A stretch of 53,491 nt of DNA from Turicibacter sp. (GTDB taxonomy: Bacteria > Bacillota_I > Bacilli_A > MOL361 > Turicibacteraceae). Location of the stretch: assembly GCA_009780245.1 (NCBI GenBank), contig WRAJ01000011.1:1-53491 (forward strand), written 5' to 3'. Positions 35,825 through 45,242 of this stretch are shown in pieces. Every line of letters starts with the position of its first letter. Positions within the stretch are counted from its first letter, which is position 1. The translations under genes were made by a program, and so were the position numbers. The notes under the pieces are model-generated. The model saw nothing but the letters and a program-made list of their open reading frames with translations. It made no database searches and had not been told where the DNA came from.

Positions 35825-38115
35825 CCTGACTGGTCTTCGTCACCGCCCGCATCGCCCAAGTCATCCCCCAACGCATAAGCACTCACAGCACGCCTGGTCG
35901 ACGGTAGCACCAGTTTCCCTTTACGCGCACGCTTTGAAACCTCAACCCCATCCTTCTTCAATTTCTTCAACTTCTCATTATCTAGCACAATGTGAATCTC
36001 CGTGTTTGGCAAGCAAAGCACGACGCAAACTACTGCATCCTCGGCATTCAACGTGATCGCTCTCACCCCTTTTGCCTTCGCGCCAGCCGTTGGGATTTCA
36101 TCTTTCTGATAGCGCAAGACCATTCCTTTTTCAGTCACAACGGTCACTTCTTCATCGGTCTGCACCGTCTCCGATTTAAGCACCGTCACCACCGCATCAC
36201 CCTCGGCTAAATTCATCGCCACCAGCTTCCTCGAAAAGCGCGTCACTTCAAATTCAGACAACGCCGTACGCTTGATCATCCCACCAGCTGACGCCAACAA
36301 AATAGCCACATCCGCCTTGAAATCATCCACCACAAACGCCGCTAAAATCTTATCCGTCGAATCAAGGTTCACCAAACTCGATAAATGCGCCCCCATGTCT
36401 CGCCACCTAATATCCGGCAACTTATGAATTGGAATCAACACGTAATGCCCCGACTGCGTGAACGCAATGAGCTTATTCAGCGTGTTCGACTGGAACTTCT
36501 CAACCAGCACATCGCCCTCTTTTAACATCGGCTCATTAATCTTCGACGCCACGTACGAACGCAAACTCGTCCGCTTCACATACCCGTCGCGCGTGATGGC
36601 AATCATCACATCTTCTTTTTGAATGAGCTCTGTATCGGCAATTTTAATGTCTTCAATCTCTGCCTCGATAGCCGTTTTACGCGGTGTTTTAAACTTTTTC
36701 TTAACCGCCTTTAGTTCGCTTTCGATTTGATAAATGAGTAATTTTTCACTCCCAAGAATGGCGGTTAACTCCGTGATCAGCTGCGTCAATGCCGCGTCTT
36801 CCTGCTCCAGCGCCGTGATGTCCGTATTCGATAATCGGTAAAGCTGCAAGGTCACGATCGCTTCGACTTGCTCTTCGCTAAAGTCAAATCGGGCGATCAA
36901 ATTTTTCTTCGAGTCGGCTTTGTCCTCCGACTTTCTGATGATCTCCACGACTTCATCGATCACCGATACCATTTTTATCAACCCGGCCACGATGTGTTGA
37001 CGTTTTTTCGCCCGTTTCAAGTCAAAATTCGTGCGGTTGGTCACAACGTTTTTCTGGTGTGAAATGTAGGCATCAACTAACATCGGTAAACTCATTAAGA
37101 CAGGTCGTTTGTTGTGAATCGCGACCATGTTGATATTGTATGACACTTGGAGATCGGTTGCCTTTAATAAATATTTTAACACCGTATCGGCGTTGGCGTC
37201 TTTTTTTAATTCAACGACCATGCGCAGTTCGTTGCGGTCGGTTTCGTCGCGTACCTCGGCAATGCCGGGCACTTTTTTTTCGATTTTCAGCTCGTTGATT
37301 TTTTCTTCTAGCTTGGCCTTGTTGACTTCGTACGGAATTTCCGTGATGACGATTTGTTCACGACCGCCGTTGATTTTTTCGATCGCTGTTTTTGAGCGGA
37401 CGATGACGCGGCCTTTTCCGGTCCGATAGGCTTTTTCGATTTCGTCTTTCCCTTGGATGATCGCTGAGGTGGGGAAGTCCGGTCCTTTGATGTATTTGAG
37501 TAAGTTCGGTAATTCGTAATTCGGGTGGTTCATCGCGTAGATGACCGCGTCGATCACCTCACCCAAGTTATGCGGGGGAATGTCCGTGGCATAACCGGCT
37601 GAAATCCCTGTGGCGCCGTTGACAAGTAGGTTTGGAAAGAACGCTGGTAAGACGGTTGGCTCTTTCATGGTGTCGTCGAAGTTAGGAATGTGTTCGACTA
37701 AGTCTTTTTCGATGTCCTTTAGAAGTTCACCAGAAAATTCCGAAAGTCTGGCTTCCGTGTAACGCATCGCTGCCGCTGGATCGCCGTCGATGCTCCCGTT
37801 ATTTCCGTGCATGTCGATGAGCGGTTCTTTGAACTTCCAGTCTTGACTCATGCGCACCATCGCTTCGTAAATCGATGAATCGCCGTGCGGGTGGTAATTC
37901 CCCATGATGTCTCCGACTGATTTTGCCGATTTGCGATACGCCTTCTCGTGCGTGTTCCCGCCTTTGTGCATCGCGTATAAAATACGACGTTGTACCGGCT
38001 TGAGCCCGTCACGTGCATCCGGTAGTGCCCGCTCTTGGATGATGTACTTTGAATAGCGTCCAAAGCGCTCTCCCATGATGTCTTCTAATTTCATATTGTG
38101 AATGTTTTCGTTCAT
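35806..38115 (-). CDS. parC: DNA topoisomerase IV subunit A
   Basis: 769 residues. ERFGRYSKYIIQERALPDARDGLKPVQRRILYAM, the catalytic Tyr in AAAMRYTEARLS and the GNYHPHGDSSIYEAMVRMSQ segment define the breakage-reunion subunit; the C-terminal half contains the beta-pinwheel repeats. Length and the lack of a GyrA-box (QRRGGKG) favour ParC over GyrA. With ParE it decatenates chromosomes. It follows parE by 43 nt in the same direction. The C-terminus ends in an acidic stretch DDLGDAGGDEDQSG. Confidence 0.93.
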   Translation of the reverse strand: MNENIHNMKLEDIMGERFGRYSKYIIQERALPDARDGLKPVQRRILYAMHKGGNTHEKAYRKSAKSVGDIMGNYHPHGDSSIYEAMVRMSQDWKFKEPLIDMHGNNGSIDGDPAAAMRYTEARLSEFSGELLKDIEKDLVEHIPNFDDTMKEPTVLPAFFPNLLVNGATGISAGYATDIPPHNLGEVIDAVIYAMNHPNYELPNLLKYIKGPDFPTSAIIQGKDEIEKAYRTGKGRVIVRSKTAIEKINGGREQIVITEIPYEVNKAKLEEKINELKIEKKVPGIAEVRDETDRNELRMVVELKKDANADTVLKYLLKATDLQVSYNINMVAIHNKRPVLMSLPMLVDAYISHQKNVVTNRTNFDLKRAKKRQHIVAGLIKMVSVIDEVVEIIRKSEDKADSKKNLIARFDFSEEQVEAIVTLQLYRLSNTDITALEQEDAALTQLITELTAILGSEKLLIYQIESELKAVKKKFKTPRKTAIEAEIEDIKIADTELIQKEDVMIAITRDGYVKRTSLRSYVASKINEPMLKEGDVLVEKFQSNTLNKLIAFTQSGHYVLIPIHKLPDIRWRDMGAHLSSLVNLDSTDKILAAFVVDDFKADVAILLASAGGMIKRTALSEFEVTRFSRKLVAMNLAEGDAVVTVLKSETVQTDEEVTVVTEKGMVLRYQKDEIPTAGAKAKGVRAITLNAEDAVVCVVLCLPNTEIHIVLDNEKLKKLKKDGVEVSKRARKGKLVLPSTRRAVSAYALGDDLGDAGGDEDQSGQMSLL

Positions 38116-38158
38116 TTTAATCTTTCCTTTTTATTCCGTGCACCAGCATCGTACTGAT

Positions 38159-40087
38159 TTAAATCTCGTAATCGTCTTCCATTGTAAAGTCAACGTTCTG
38201 CTCGATCCAGTCACGCCTTGGCTCGACCTTGTCCCCCATCAACGTCGTCACGCGGTGATCCGCATCCGCTGCGTCTTCGATCTCCACGCGAATCAATGTC
38301 CGCGTATCCGGGTTCATCGTCGTGTCCCATAGCTGATCGGCGTTCATCTCACCAAGCCCTTTATAGCGCTGGATCATATACGGCTTTTTCACCCCAGCTA
38401 GAATGTCCGTTAATTCCTCATCCGTCCAAGCGTAACGGACGATGCCCTTTTTCCCTTGACCCTTCGATACTTTGTACAAAGGTGGCAAGGCAATGTAGAC
38501 TTTCCCTGCTTCCACCAATTCACGCATGTATCTAAAGAAAAACGTTAATAAAAGAACCTGAATGTGCGCCCCGTCCGTGTCAGCATCGGTCATAATAATC
38601 ACTTTATTGTAGTTCACATCGTCTGGATCGAAATTCAACCCGAACCCAGCACCGATCGTGTGGATCATCGTGTTGATCTCTTCGTTTTTGAAAATGTCGT
38701 CGACTTTCGCTTTTTCGGTGTTGATGACTTTACCGCGCAGTGGCAGGATCGCTTGGAATTTGCGATCGCGTCCTAGTTTTGCTGACCCGCCTGCCGAGTC
38801 ACCCTCGACCAAGAAGAGTTCGTTTTTCTTCGGGTTTTTCGTCTGTGCTGGGGTTAGTTTTCCTGACAGGTTCGTTTCCTTTTTCTTCCCTTTTTTTCCG
38901 TTGCGGGCATCGTCGCGGGCTTTTCGTGCTGCCTCGCGCGCCTGATGTGCCTTCACGGCTTTCTTCACTAGCTCCGTCGCAATCGCTCGGTTTTCCTCAA
39001 AGAAGAAACTCAGCTTTTCCGCCAACACCGCATCGACCGCACTTCGCGCATCCGGCGTCCCTAGCTTCGACTTTGTCTGACTCTCAAACTGCAACAAATG
39101 CTCCGGTACAAGGATCGACACGATCGCCGATAACCCTTCGCGAATGTCAACGCCCTCTAGGTTTTTATCCTTCTCTTTAATCATCCCCGTCTTCCGCGCG
39201 AACTCATTAAAAATACGTGTGATAACCACTTTCGTCCCCGTCTCATGCGTCCCACCGTCTCGCGTGCGCACGTTATTGACGAACGATAAAATATTTTCCG
39301 AATAGCTCGACGTGTACGCAAACGCAAAATTCACTTCGATCTCATGACTTTCACCATTGAAATAAACCACATCGTGCAGCGCCGTTTTTCCCTCGTTTAA
39401 AAAGTCGACAAACGCCTTTAATCCCTCTTCAAAATGGAAAATTTCTTCCTTGTCCTTACGTAAATCTGTGAGCCTGATTTTCAATCCCTTCGTCAAGAAA
39501 GCCGATTCACGCAGGCGCTCTTTTAGCGTGGTAAACGAATAAACCGTCGATGAAAAGACGCCAGCACTTGGCTTAAACGTGACTTTTGTTCCCGTTTCTT
39601 TTGTTTTGCCAACCTCTTTTAGCGGGCTAACAATATCCCCACCGTTTTCGAACGTCTGAAGGTATTTCGTTTTGTCGCGATAAATCTCAATTTCCACGTA
39701 GTCCGATAAGGCATTAACAACGGACGCCCCAACCCCGTGTAAACCCCCGGAAGTTTTATACCCACCGTCACCGAATTTCCCACCTGCGTGGAGCACCGTA
39801 AAAATGACTTCAGGCGTTGATTTGCCTGAAGTGTGCTGCCCCGTTGGAATACCACGGCCAAAATCGCGCACGGTAATGCTGTTATCTTCGTTGATCGTCA
39901 CATGGATTTCATCGCCATACCCGGCTAATACCTCGTCAATTGCATTATCCACGATCTCGTAAACCAGGTGATGCAACCCACGCGCATCGGTCGATCCGAT
40001 ATACATTCCCGGTCGTTTGCGGACGGCTTCGAGTCCTTCTAATACTTTAATCGAATCTTCGGTATAATTTAACTTTTGTTCTGCCAT
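38159..40087 (-). CDS. parE: DNA topoisomerase IV subunit B
   Basis: 642 residues from the ATG at 40087. GHKL ATPase motifs: EIVDNAIDE, DFGRGIPTG, GGLHGVGASVVNAL. TOPRIM: ELFLVEGDSAGGSAKLGRDR, MTDADTDGAHIQVLLLTFFFRYM, then RYKGLGEMNADQLWDTTMNP. The TKSKLGTPDARSAV segment supports ParE rather than GyrB. The gap upstream (40094-40216) has no gene. Confidence 0.93.
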   Translation of the reverse strand: MAEQKLNYTEDSIKVLEGLEAVRKRPGMYIGSTDARGLHHLVYEIVDNAIDEVLAGYGDEIHVTINEDNSITVRDFGRGIPTGQHTSGKSTPEVIFTVLHAGGKFGDGGYKTSGGLHGVGASVVNALSDYVEIEIYRDKTKYLQTFENGGDIVSPLKEVGKTKETGTKVTFKPSAGVFSSTVYSFTTLKERLRESAFLTKGLKIRLTDLRKDKEEIFHFEEGLKAFVDFLNEGKTALHDVVYFNGESHEIEVNFAFAYTSSYSENILSFVNNVRTRDGGTHETGTKVVITRIFNEFARKTGMIKEKDKNLEGVDIREGLSAIVSILVPEHLLQFESQTKSKLGTPDARSAVDAVLAEKLSFFFEENRAIATELVKKAVKAHQAREAARKARDDARNGKKGKKKETNLSGKLTPAQTKNPKKNELFLVEGDSAGGSAKLGRDRKFQAILPLRGKVINTEKAKVDDIFKNEEINTMIHTIGAGFGLNFDPDDVNYNKVIIMTDADTDGAHIQVLLLTFFFRYMRELVEAGKVYIALPPLYKVSKGQGKKGIVRYAWTDEELTDILAGVKKPYMIQRYKGLGEMNADQLWDTTMNPDTRTLIRVEIEDAADADHRVTTLMGDKVEPRRDWIEQNVDFTMEDDYEI

Positions 40088-40216
40088 TATCAATAAACTC
40101 CATTCATAAAAAACTCATAACTTTAATTGTAACATAAATCGATGGGTTATGAAAGTCTGAAAGTTAGGTTTTTGTTGTTAGTGTATTACTAGGGTAGCAT
40201 TTTGATACTTGGGATC

Positions 40217-40255
40217 AAAAAAAGTTGAAGTTTATGCAAAGGCACAGCTTCAACT
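40217..40255 (-). terminator. Terminator after addB
   Basis: AGTTGAAG pairs with CTTCAACT, then TTTTTTT on the minus strand. Confidence 0.85.
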
Positions 40256-40268
40256 ACCTAGGCTAGTT

Positions 40269-43200
40269 TTAGGGTTGTTCCATAAGTTCTTTTATCTTTG
40301 CTAGCGCTTCGTCTGCAGTCATCTTTGGTAGGCTGCGGTATTTGTTGTGGGCGCTGTCGAATTTGCAGACCGCTTTATACGCGCACCAGTCGCATGCTGA
40401 TTGCCCTTTGTGGCGCATGGGGTTAATCGCTAGACTCCCCTCCGTCATCCGCGACACTGACTGTTCGATCTTACGATTACTAAACTCCCGCAGCACGTCA
40501 AAATCTCCCGCTGCCAACACGCGATTCCCACGTGCAGCAAACGCGCCGTCTTTCTTCAAAGTAACCGGCACAATATCACTCGCCCCCCGCGTCACGTCAA
40601 GCTCCGCATCAGAAAGTCGTGCCACCTCATGATTTTCCGGCAAATACCCCGACATCCGTTGCTCACCCGCCTGCATCGCCACCAGCTCATCCATCAAAGT
40701 CTCAGACGTCAAAATCTCCGCGTTGTGCGTGACGTACGGCCGATGCACATGAAAATACAGCGCCCCACCAACGTCGCTAATCTGGCTTGCCCCGCGAATC
40801 GCCACATCCAAATACGTCAGCAACTGCAACGACAGCCCGTAATACACCGCATCCAACTCCAACGCGTTCTTCCCTGACTTATAATCGACCACCCGCAAAT
40901 ACGACTTTCCCTCCCCCTGCGCCACATCGATCCGATCAATGATCCCCCGCAGCGAAAACTTAACATCACCGACCTGCCGCTGGTCCGTCTTAATCACATC
41001 CGACGGACGCCGCCCAAACGGTAACTCAAACGCACGCTCCTTAAAACCACTCCGGCCAGCCTGTCGTGACAACGTTAAAAGCGTCTGATACACAACCCCC
41101 GCTAATTTGCTTCTCAGTGTGCGCATCCGCTCGTTACGCGACAAAATCGAAAACGCAAACTGCTCCGCAACGGCACGGATCCCGATTTCAACTAGGCGAT
41201 GGCAATCACCATCCGTCAAATCAGCAAAGCTTTTGCGATCTTTTTTAAGGAGCAGCGAAATATATTTCAACACTTCATGGTAGAGAGTCCCGATATCAGG
41301 CAGCGTCATTTCAGCTAATTTCCGCTCGCGTAACCGTAAGCCATGGCTCATAAAATGGGCAAACTCGCAATTGTTGAACCGCTCAATCCGTGAGACGCTC
41401 GCTTCCATTTCCTCACCGTAGATCGCTTTCGCATCCGCCGCGCCCAGCTTCTCGGTGGCGTTATCATAACCGAGTGACTTCTTCAGCAGGTCATACCTCA
41501 AAGGTTCATACGTGTGATAATACTGCAAGATCGGTTCGACGTACCCCTGCTCTTCAGGGTTTTGCTTAACTTGCAACAGCGTCTGACCAAAAAGCGCCTG
41601 CGAGGTTGTTAAACGCTCGTACACGTCGTCGCTTGTCACTTTATCAACCGCAACATCTGGGAATAACCGCTCAAGCTGTGAAAAGACGTACGACGGAAAA
41701 CGGTCATCTGCCGTCTCATAAGACACCGTAAGCGTCTCTTTCGCTGCTGAGGCCACCGTGTACAAGCTGAAAATGTCATCCTGCTGCGACTGCACCAAGC
41801 TCGGTGCTAACTGAATCTCTAGTTTTAGTAGCTCTTCTCGGTCGCGCTCTGTGAGTAAGCTTGATTCGGCAGGTGTGGACGGCAAGACACCGTCGTTTAA
41901 GCCAATAATAAAGGCATGCTTAATCCCGTAGTCAGAAGGCGCGTTAAAATTGGTCGCTAATTGGTACCGTGATCGCTTGACACTCCCAATTTGCACGGCA
42001 TCCAGTGAAGCGGGAATCGTCGCGTAGCTAAGTTGCTCCAGCCCGGCTTTCATGATGCTAATAAAATCAGGGAGCCCTAACTCCTCTGAGCCACCGACTT
42101 CAATCAGTTGCTCAAATAACGACAACACTTTCGGCCATACTTGCTCGTGCTGTTTTTTCTCTTTTACCTGATGACGCCCAGACGCCGTCGCCTCAAGCAA
42201 AGGCAGCTTTTTCTGTGGAATTTCCAAGCTTTCTAAACATTCAAAAACAGCCGTGGCAAAATCGCGCACCGTCTTGCTTTCCCCGAGCCGAGCCTCAAGC
42301 GTCATCAGCGGCACCACCACTCGTTGCTTCACCGCATTAAGTGACGCCTGAATCGCTAAATCCTCATCCGTCTGCGTCGCCCCGTGAAAGCGGCTATACA
42401 CCCACTCTTCTCCTGAGGTCCAATCCGATTTACGAATCGTCCTAGCCAACACGTAATTCTCTAGCACATCGATGTCCTCTAAATGCCGAGCCACTGCCGC
42501 TTCGTAATCGCTCCCTTGCGCAAATTGCTCGGTATTCACAAACAGCCCGGACCTCAGCACCCGAAAGATCGCCCGCTGGTGCCAATGGGACGTAAACACG
42601 TCAAAAACGGTGTGGAGGAGCTGGATGACCGGGTGTGTCAGCATCGGTTCTTTCACGTCGAGAAAATACGGAATGCCGTGCTTGGTCAAAAGTGCCTCGT
42701 ATAGCCGTGCATCGTCTGCGGGGTTCGCTGCATAAATCGCGACGTTGTTATAATTCGCCTGACCCGTTTGCACCAACTCGTAAATCCGCCGAGCGGCTTC
42801 TTCGATTTCTTCCCGCTTCGACGGCGCACTAAAAAACGACATCCCCGTGCGACCACTGTAAGGGGCCTGAGATTGCATGAAAGCGTCTGTGAGGTGTCCG
42901 CTTGCCGTGGTGCGGCTTACCCCTTGCCTATTTTGGACGGTCACGTCTAACCCGATTTCAGTAAATTTCTCCGTTAAGTTCTGGTAGGTTTTCCGGGTCG
43001 TCTCGTACAGGGGCGTTGTCGCATCAACGTCTAAAGTCAACGCGATGGTTAATTTTTTGGCGTGACCCGCTAATTTTTGAATGATCGCTTGTTCCAGGGG
43101 ATTAAACGTGTGATAGCCATCGATATAAATTTCCGCTGTTCGTAGCAACTGGCTTTGCGGAATTTGCTCCTGTAGAAGTGTGAAGTAGTCCTCGGTGGTG

Positions 43201-43733
43201 AGATATTGCGTCAAAACAGATTCGTTAAAGGCGTCGTAAATGGCCATCAGCGTGCTCAGTTTTTGCTGCGTCTGCGGGCGCAACGTTTCTTCGCCGCGGA
43301 GTTGGTTTCGGAGCGTGTCAGTGTCCAGCTGGTAGTTTTTAAACTCGGCAAAAAGCTCGTCCATCTTCTTGATAAAGCCCGGTTTTTTCGCATAATTTTG
43401 ATAGATGCCAAGGTCGTTCGTACCGTTCGTCATGATTTTTTGTAGCAACATCGCTTTCCCTACTTCATCGAGGTGGTAGCGTGCCAGCCCACCGACTTCC
43501 TGCATCACCCGATGGGCCAAGCGGTTAAAGCTCAGTGCATTGGCCCGGATCAAGCTATTGCCACGCCCAGCGAGCAGGAGCTGATACTCGGTATGAAACG
43601 TCATCTGTTCCGGCGTCAAGATAAAAATCGGATTCCCGGTTGGATTGTCCGCACATTTTTCTTTGATTTCATTGAGTATCTTGCTCGACTTGCCCGTGTG
43701 CGGCGCCCCGAGGATAAACTGAACGTGACTCAT
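40269..43733 (-). CDS. addB: ATP-dependent nuclease subunit AddB
   Basis: 1154 residues from the ATG at 43733 (AAAAGGA upstream). N-terminal Walker A GAPHTGKSSKI, helicase-like body, and a C-terminal RecB-type nuclease domain with VVDYKSGK. Iron-sulfur Cys are C in FNNCEFAHFMSHGLRLRE and the C-terminal CDWCAYKAVC. AddAB processes double-strand breaks to Chi sites in homologous recombination. AddA, normally the next gene, is absent; parE follows instead. AddA may lie elsewhere. Confidence 0.93.
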   Translation of the reverse strand: MSHVQFILGAPHTGKSSKILNEIKEKCADNPTGNPIFILTPEQMTFHTEYQLLLAGRGNSLIRANALSFNRLAHRVMQEVGGLARYHLDEVGKAMLLQKIMTNGTNDLGIYQNYAKKPGFIKKMDELFAEFKNYQLDTDTLRNQLRGEETLRPQTQQKLSTLMAIYDAFNESVLTQYLTTEDYFTLLQEQIPQSQLLRTAEIYIDGYHTFNPLEQAIIQKLAGHAKKLTIALTLDVDATTPLYETTRKTYQNLTEKFTEIGLDVTVQNRQGVSRTTASGHLTDAFMQSQAPYSGRTGMSFFSAPSKREEIEEAARRIYELVQTGQANYNNVAIYAANPADDARLYEALLTKHGIPYFLDVKEPMLTHPVIQLLHTVFDVFTSHWHQRAIFRVLRSGLFVNTEQFAQGSDYEAAVARHLEDIDVLENYVLARTIRKSDWTSGEEWVYSRFHGATQTDEDLAIQASLNAVKQRVVVPLMTLEARLGESKTVRDFATAVFECLESLEIPQKKLPLLEATASGRHQVKEKKQHEQVWPKVLSLFEQLIEVGGSEELGLPDFISIMKAGLEQLSYATIPASLDAVQIGSVKRSRYQLATNFNAPSDYGIKHAFIIGLNDGVLPSTPAESSLLTERDREELLKLEIQLAPSLVQSQQDDIFSLYTVASAAKETLTVSYETADDRFPSYVFSQLERLFPDVAVDKVTSDDVYERLTTSQALFGQTLLQVKQNPEEQGYVEPILQYYHTYEPLRYDLLKKSLGYDNATEKLGAADAKAIYGEEMEASVSRIERFNNCEFAHFMSHGLRLRERKLAEMTLPDIGTLYHEVLKYISLLLKKDRKSFADLTDGDCHRLVEIGIRAVAEQFAFSILSRNERMRTLRSKLAGVVYQTLLTLSRQAGRSGFKERAFELPFGRRPSDVIKTDQRQVGDVKFSLRGIIDRIDVAQGEGKSYLRVVDYKSGKNALELDAVYYGLSLQLLTYLDVAIRGASQISDVGGALYFHVHRPYVTHNAEILTSETLMDELVAMQAGEQRMSGYLPENHEVARLSDAELDVTRGASDIVPVTLKKDGAFAARGNRVLAAGDFDVLREFSNRKIEQSVSRMTEGSLAINPMRHKGQSACDWCAYKAVCKFDSAHNKYRSLPKMTADEALAKIKELMEQP

Positions 43734-43829
43734 GGTGATCATTCCTTTTGATAAATTGCAAAAGTGCGTTATTTATGCTAAAATAAGAGATTATATTTGG
43801 GCTTTTTGAAAAGCTAGGAGTTGTTTGAC

Positions 43830-44240
43830 ATGGCAAAAATTTTAAAAATTCAAGGCGATACCGTTCAAGTGGGATTTGATGATGGCAGCCTTCGCGAGTT
43901 TCCATTATATCTGTTTGGTTTCCCTATTTATGAAGGCGACCTGGTTGAAGCGTATGAGAATGAACACGAAATCGTCTTTAGTAAAATTAGCAACACCGCT
44001 TCTGCACCACCCAATGAAACGCCTAACGAATACAGAGCGATGGCCGCTTGGGCACTTGCATTAGGGGTTGCCGCGATGACTGTTCCCATTCCGTTTATCG
44101 ACATTGTAGCAGGTGTTTTCGGGATTATCCTTGCCAATAAAGCGGCTAAAAACGGGGTAAGAGGGTTAGCAACCGCAGCCTTGATTTTCTCCATCATCGG
44201 CACGATCTTTTCCATCATTTTCACAATGAATTTTATTTAG
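43830..44240 (+). CDS. DUF4190-like membrane protein
   Basis: 136 residues from the ATG at 43830 (RBS CTAGGAG). The first 60 residues form a beta-rich domain (KILKIQGDTVQVGFDDGSLREFPLYLF). The last 70 contain two membrane segments joined by GIILANKAAKNGVRG, typical of DUF4190 proteins, which are often found fused to other domains. Orientation opposite to addB, with 90 nt between them. Function unknown; a terminator follows. Confidence 0.7.
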   Translation: MAKILKIQGDTVQVGFDDGSLREFPLYLFGFPIYEGDLVEAYENEHEIVFSKISNTASAPPNETPNEYRAMAAWALALGVAAMTVPIPFIDIVAGVFGIILANKAAKNGVRGLATAALIFSIIGTIFSIIFTMNFI

Positions 44241-44275
44241 CAAATCGGCTCGAATCAGCGATTTGCTATTTTTTT
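44239..44275 (+). terminator. Terminator after DUF4190-like gene
   Basis: AGCAAATCG pairs with CGATTTGCT, followed by ATTTTTTTG on the plus strand. Confidence 0.9.
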
Positions 44276-44285
44276 GCCTTGTTCT

Positions 44286-45218
44286 TTATTCAAAATAAGC
44301 CACAATGTTGTTGCGTACTAGCTCTATTAAGCGAGTGCGTGATTCAACGCTTGCCCAGGCAGTGTGCGGTGTAATGTACAGCTTTCGACTGTCTTTGATT
44401 AAACGGAGCGGATTATCGATGTGCATCGGTTCGATCGTGAGGACGTCAAGCCCGGCAGCTGCAATCTCCCCTGCGTTTAACGCATTTGCTAAGTCTTGCT
44501 CGTTAATAATTGGGCCACGCCCAACGTTTAATAAAATCGCTGAACTTTTCATTTTCGTCAACGCTTCTTTATCAATGAGGTTTAACGTGGCGTCTGTTAA
44601 CGGGGCGTGGATGGAAATGATGTCCGAGTTGGTTAATAACGTCTTAAAATCAACTTGTTCATAATCGGGATTGTTGTTTGCACCCGAGGTCGAATAATAA
44701 ACGACACGGCAACCAAAGGCTTTGGCGATGTCTGCGACTTTTCGTCCGATGGCACCGAGGCCGATAATACCCCATGTTTTGCCGTTTAGTTCGGTGAATT
44801 TTTCGTCAAGATGGGTAAACGATTTGCTTGAGAGGTAATGCTCGTCTTTGACGTAATCGTCGTAGTAGCGGGCTTTTGTTAACAGGTAAAAGAGCAGTGT
44901 GAACGTGTGCTGTGCGACTGAATTGGTGGAATAGCCGGCCACGTTGCGCCATCCGATGTGGCGGCTTTCTAGATAAGCTTTGTCCAGATTATCGGTGCCG
45001 GTTGCTGTGACGCAGACTAGTTTTAGGTTGTCAGCGTCACCAATACTTGCTGCGTTGATCTTCACTTTGTTGGTGATGACAACGTCCGCCTCTTTCGTGC
45101 GTTTTAGGGCTTCTTCTGCGGTGGAATGGTCGTATTTCACCACTTCCCCCAGTTTATCAAACGCGCTTAAATCAATGTCATCCCCGATTGTGTTTACATC
45201 TAGAAAAACAATTTTCAT
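44286..45218 (-). CDS. D-2-hydroxyacid dehydrogenase
   Basis: 310 residues from the ATG at 45218 (RBS GAGGTGAC; an in-frame GTG further up overlaps it). Rossmann motif GIIGLGAIGRKVADIAKAFG; catalytic Arg in LLNVGRGPIINEQDL, Glu in DVLTIEP, His in ITPHTAW. Oxidises or reduces a D-2-hydroxyacid with NAD(H); glycerate, lactate and hydroxyisocaproate are all possible substrates. Glycerate dehydrogenase-like length. Its gene is followed by priA on the same strand. Confidence 0.88.
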   Translation of the reverse strand: MKIVFLDVNTIGDDIDLSAFDKLGEVVKYDHSTAEEALKRTKEADVVITNKVKINAASIGDADNLKLVCVTATGTDNLDKAYLESRHIGWRNVAGYSTNSVAQHTFTLLFYLLTKARYYDDYVKDEHYLSSKSFTHLDEKFTELNGKTWGIIGLGAIGRKVADIAKAFGCRVVYYSTSGANNNPDYEQVDFKTLLTNSDIISIHAPLTDATLNLIDKEALTKMKSSAILLNVGRGPIINEQDLANALNAGEIAAAGLDVLTIEPMHIDNPLRLIKDSRKLYITPHTAWASVESRTRLIELVRNNIVAYFE

Positions 45219-45242
45219 ATTTGTCACCTCTTTGAATTTTTT

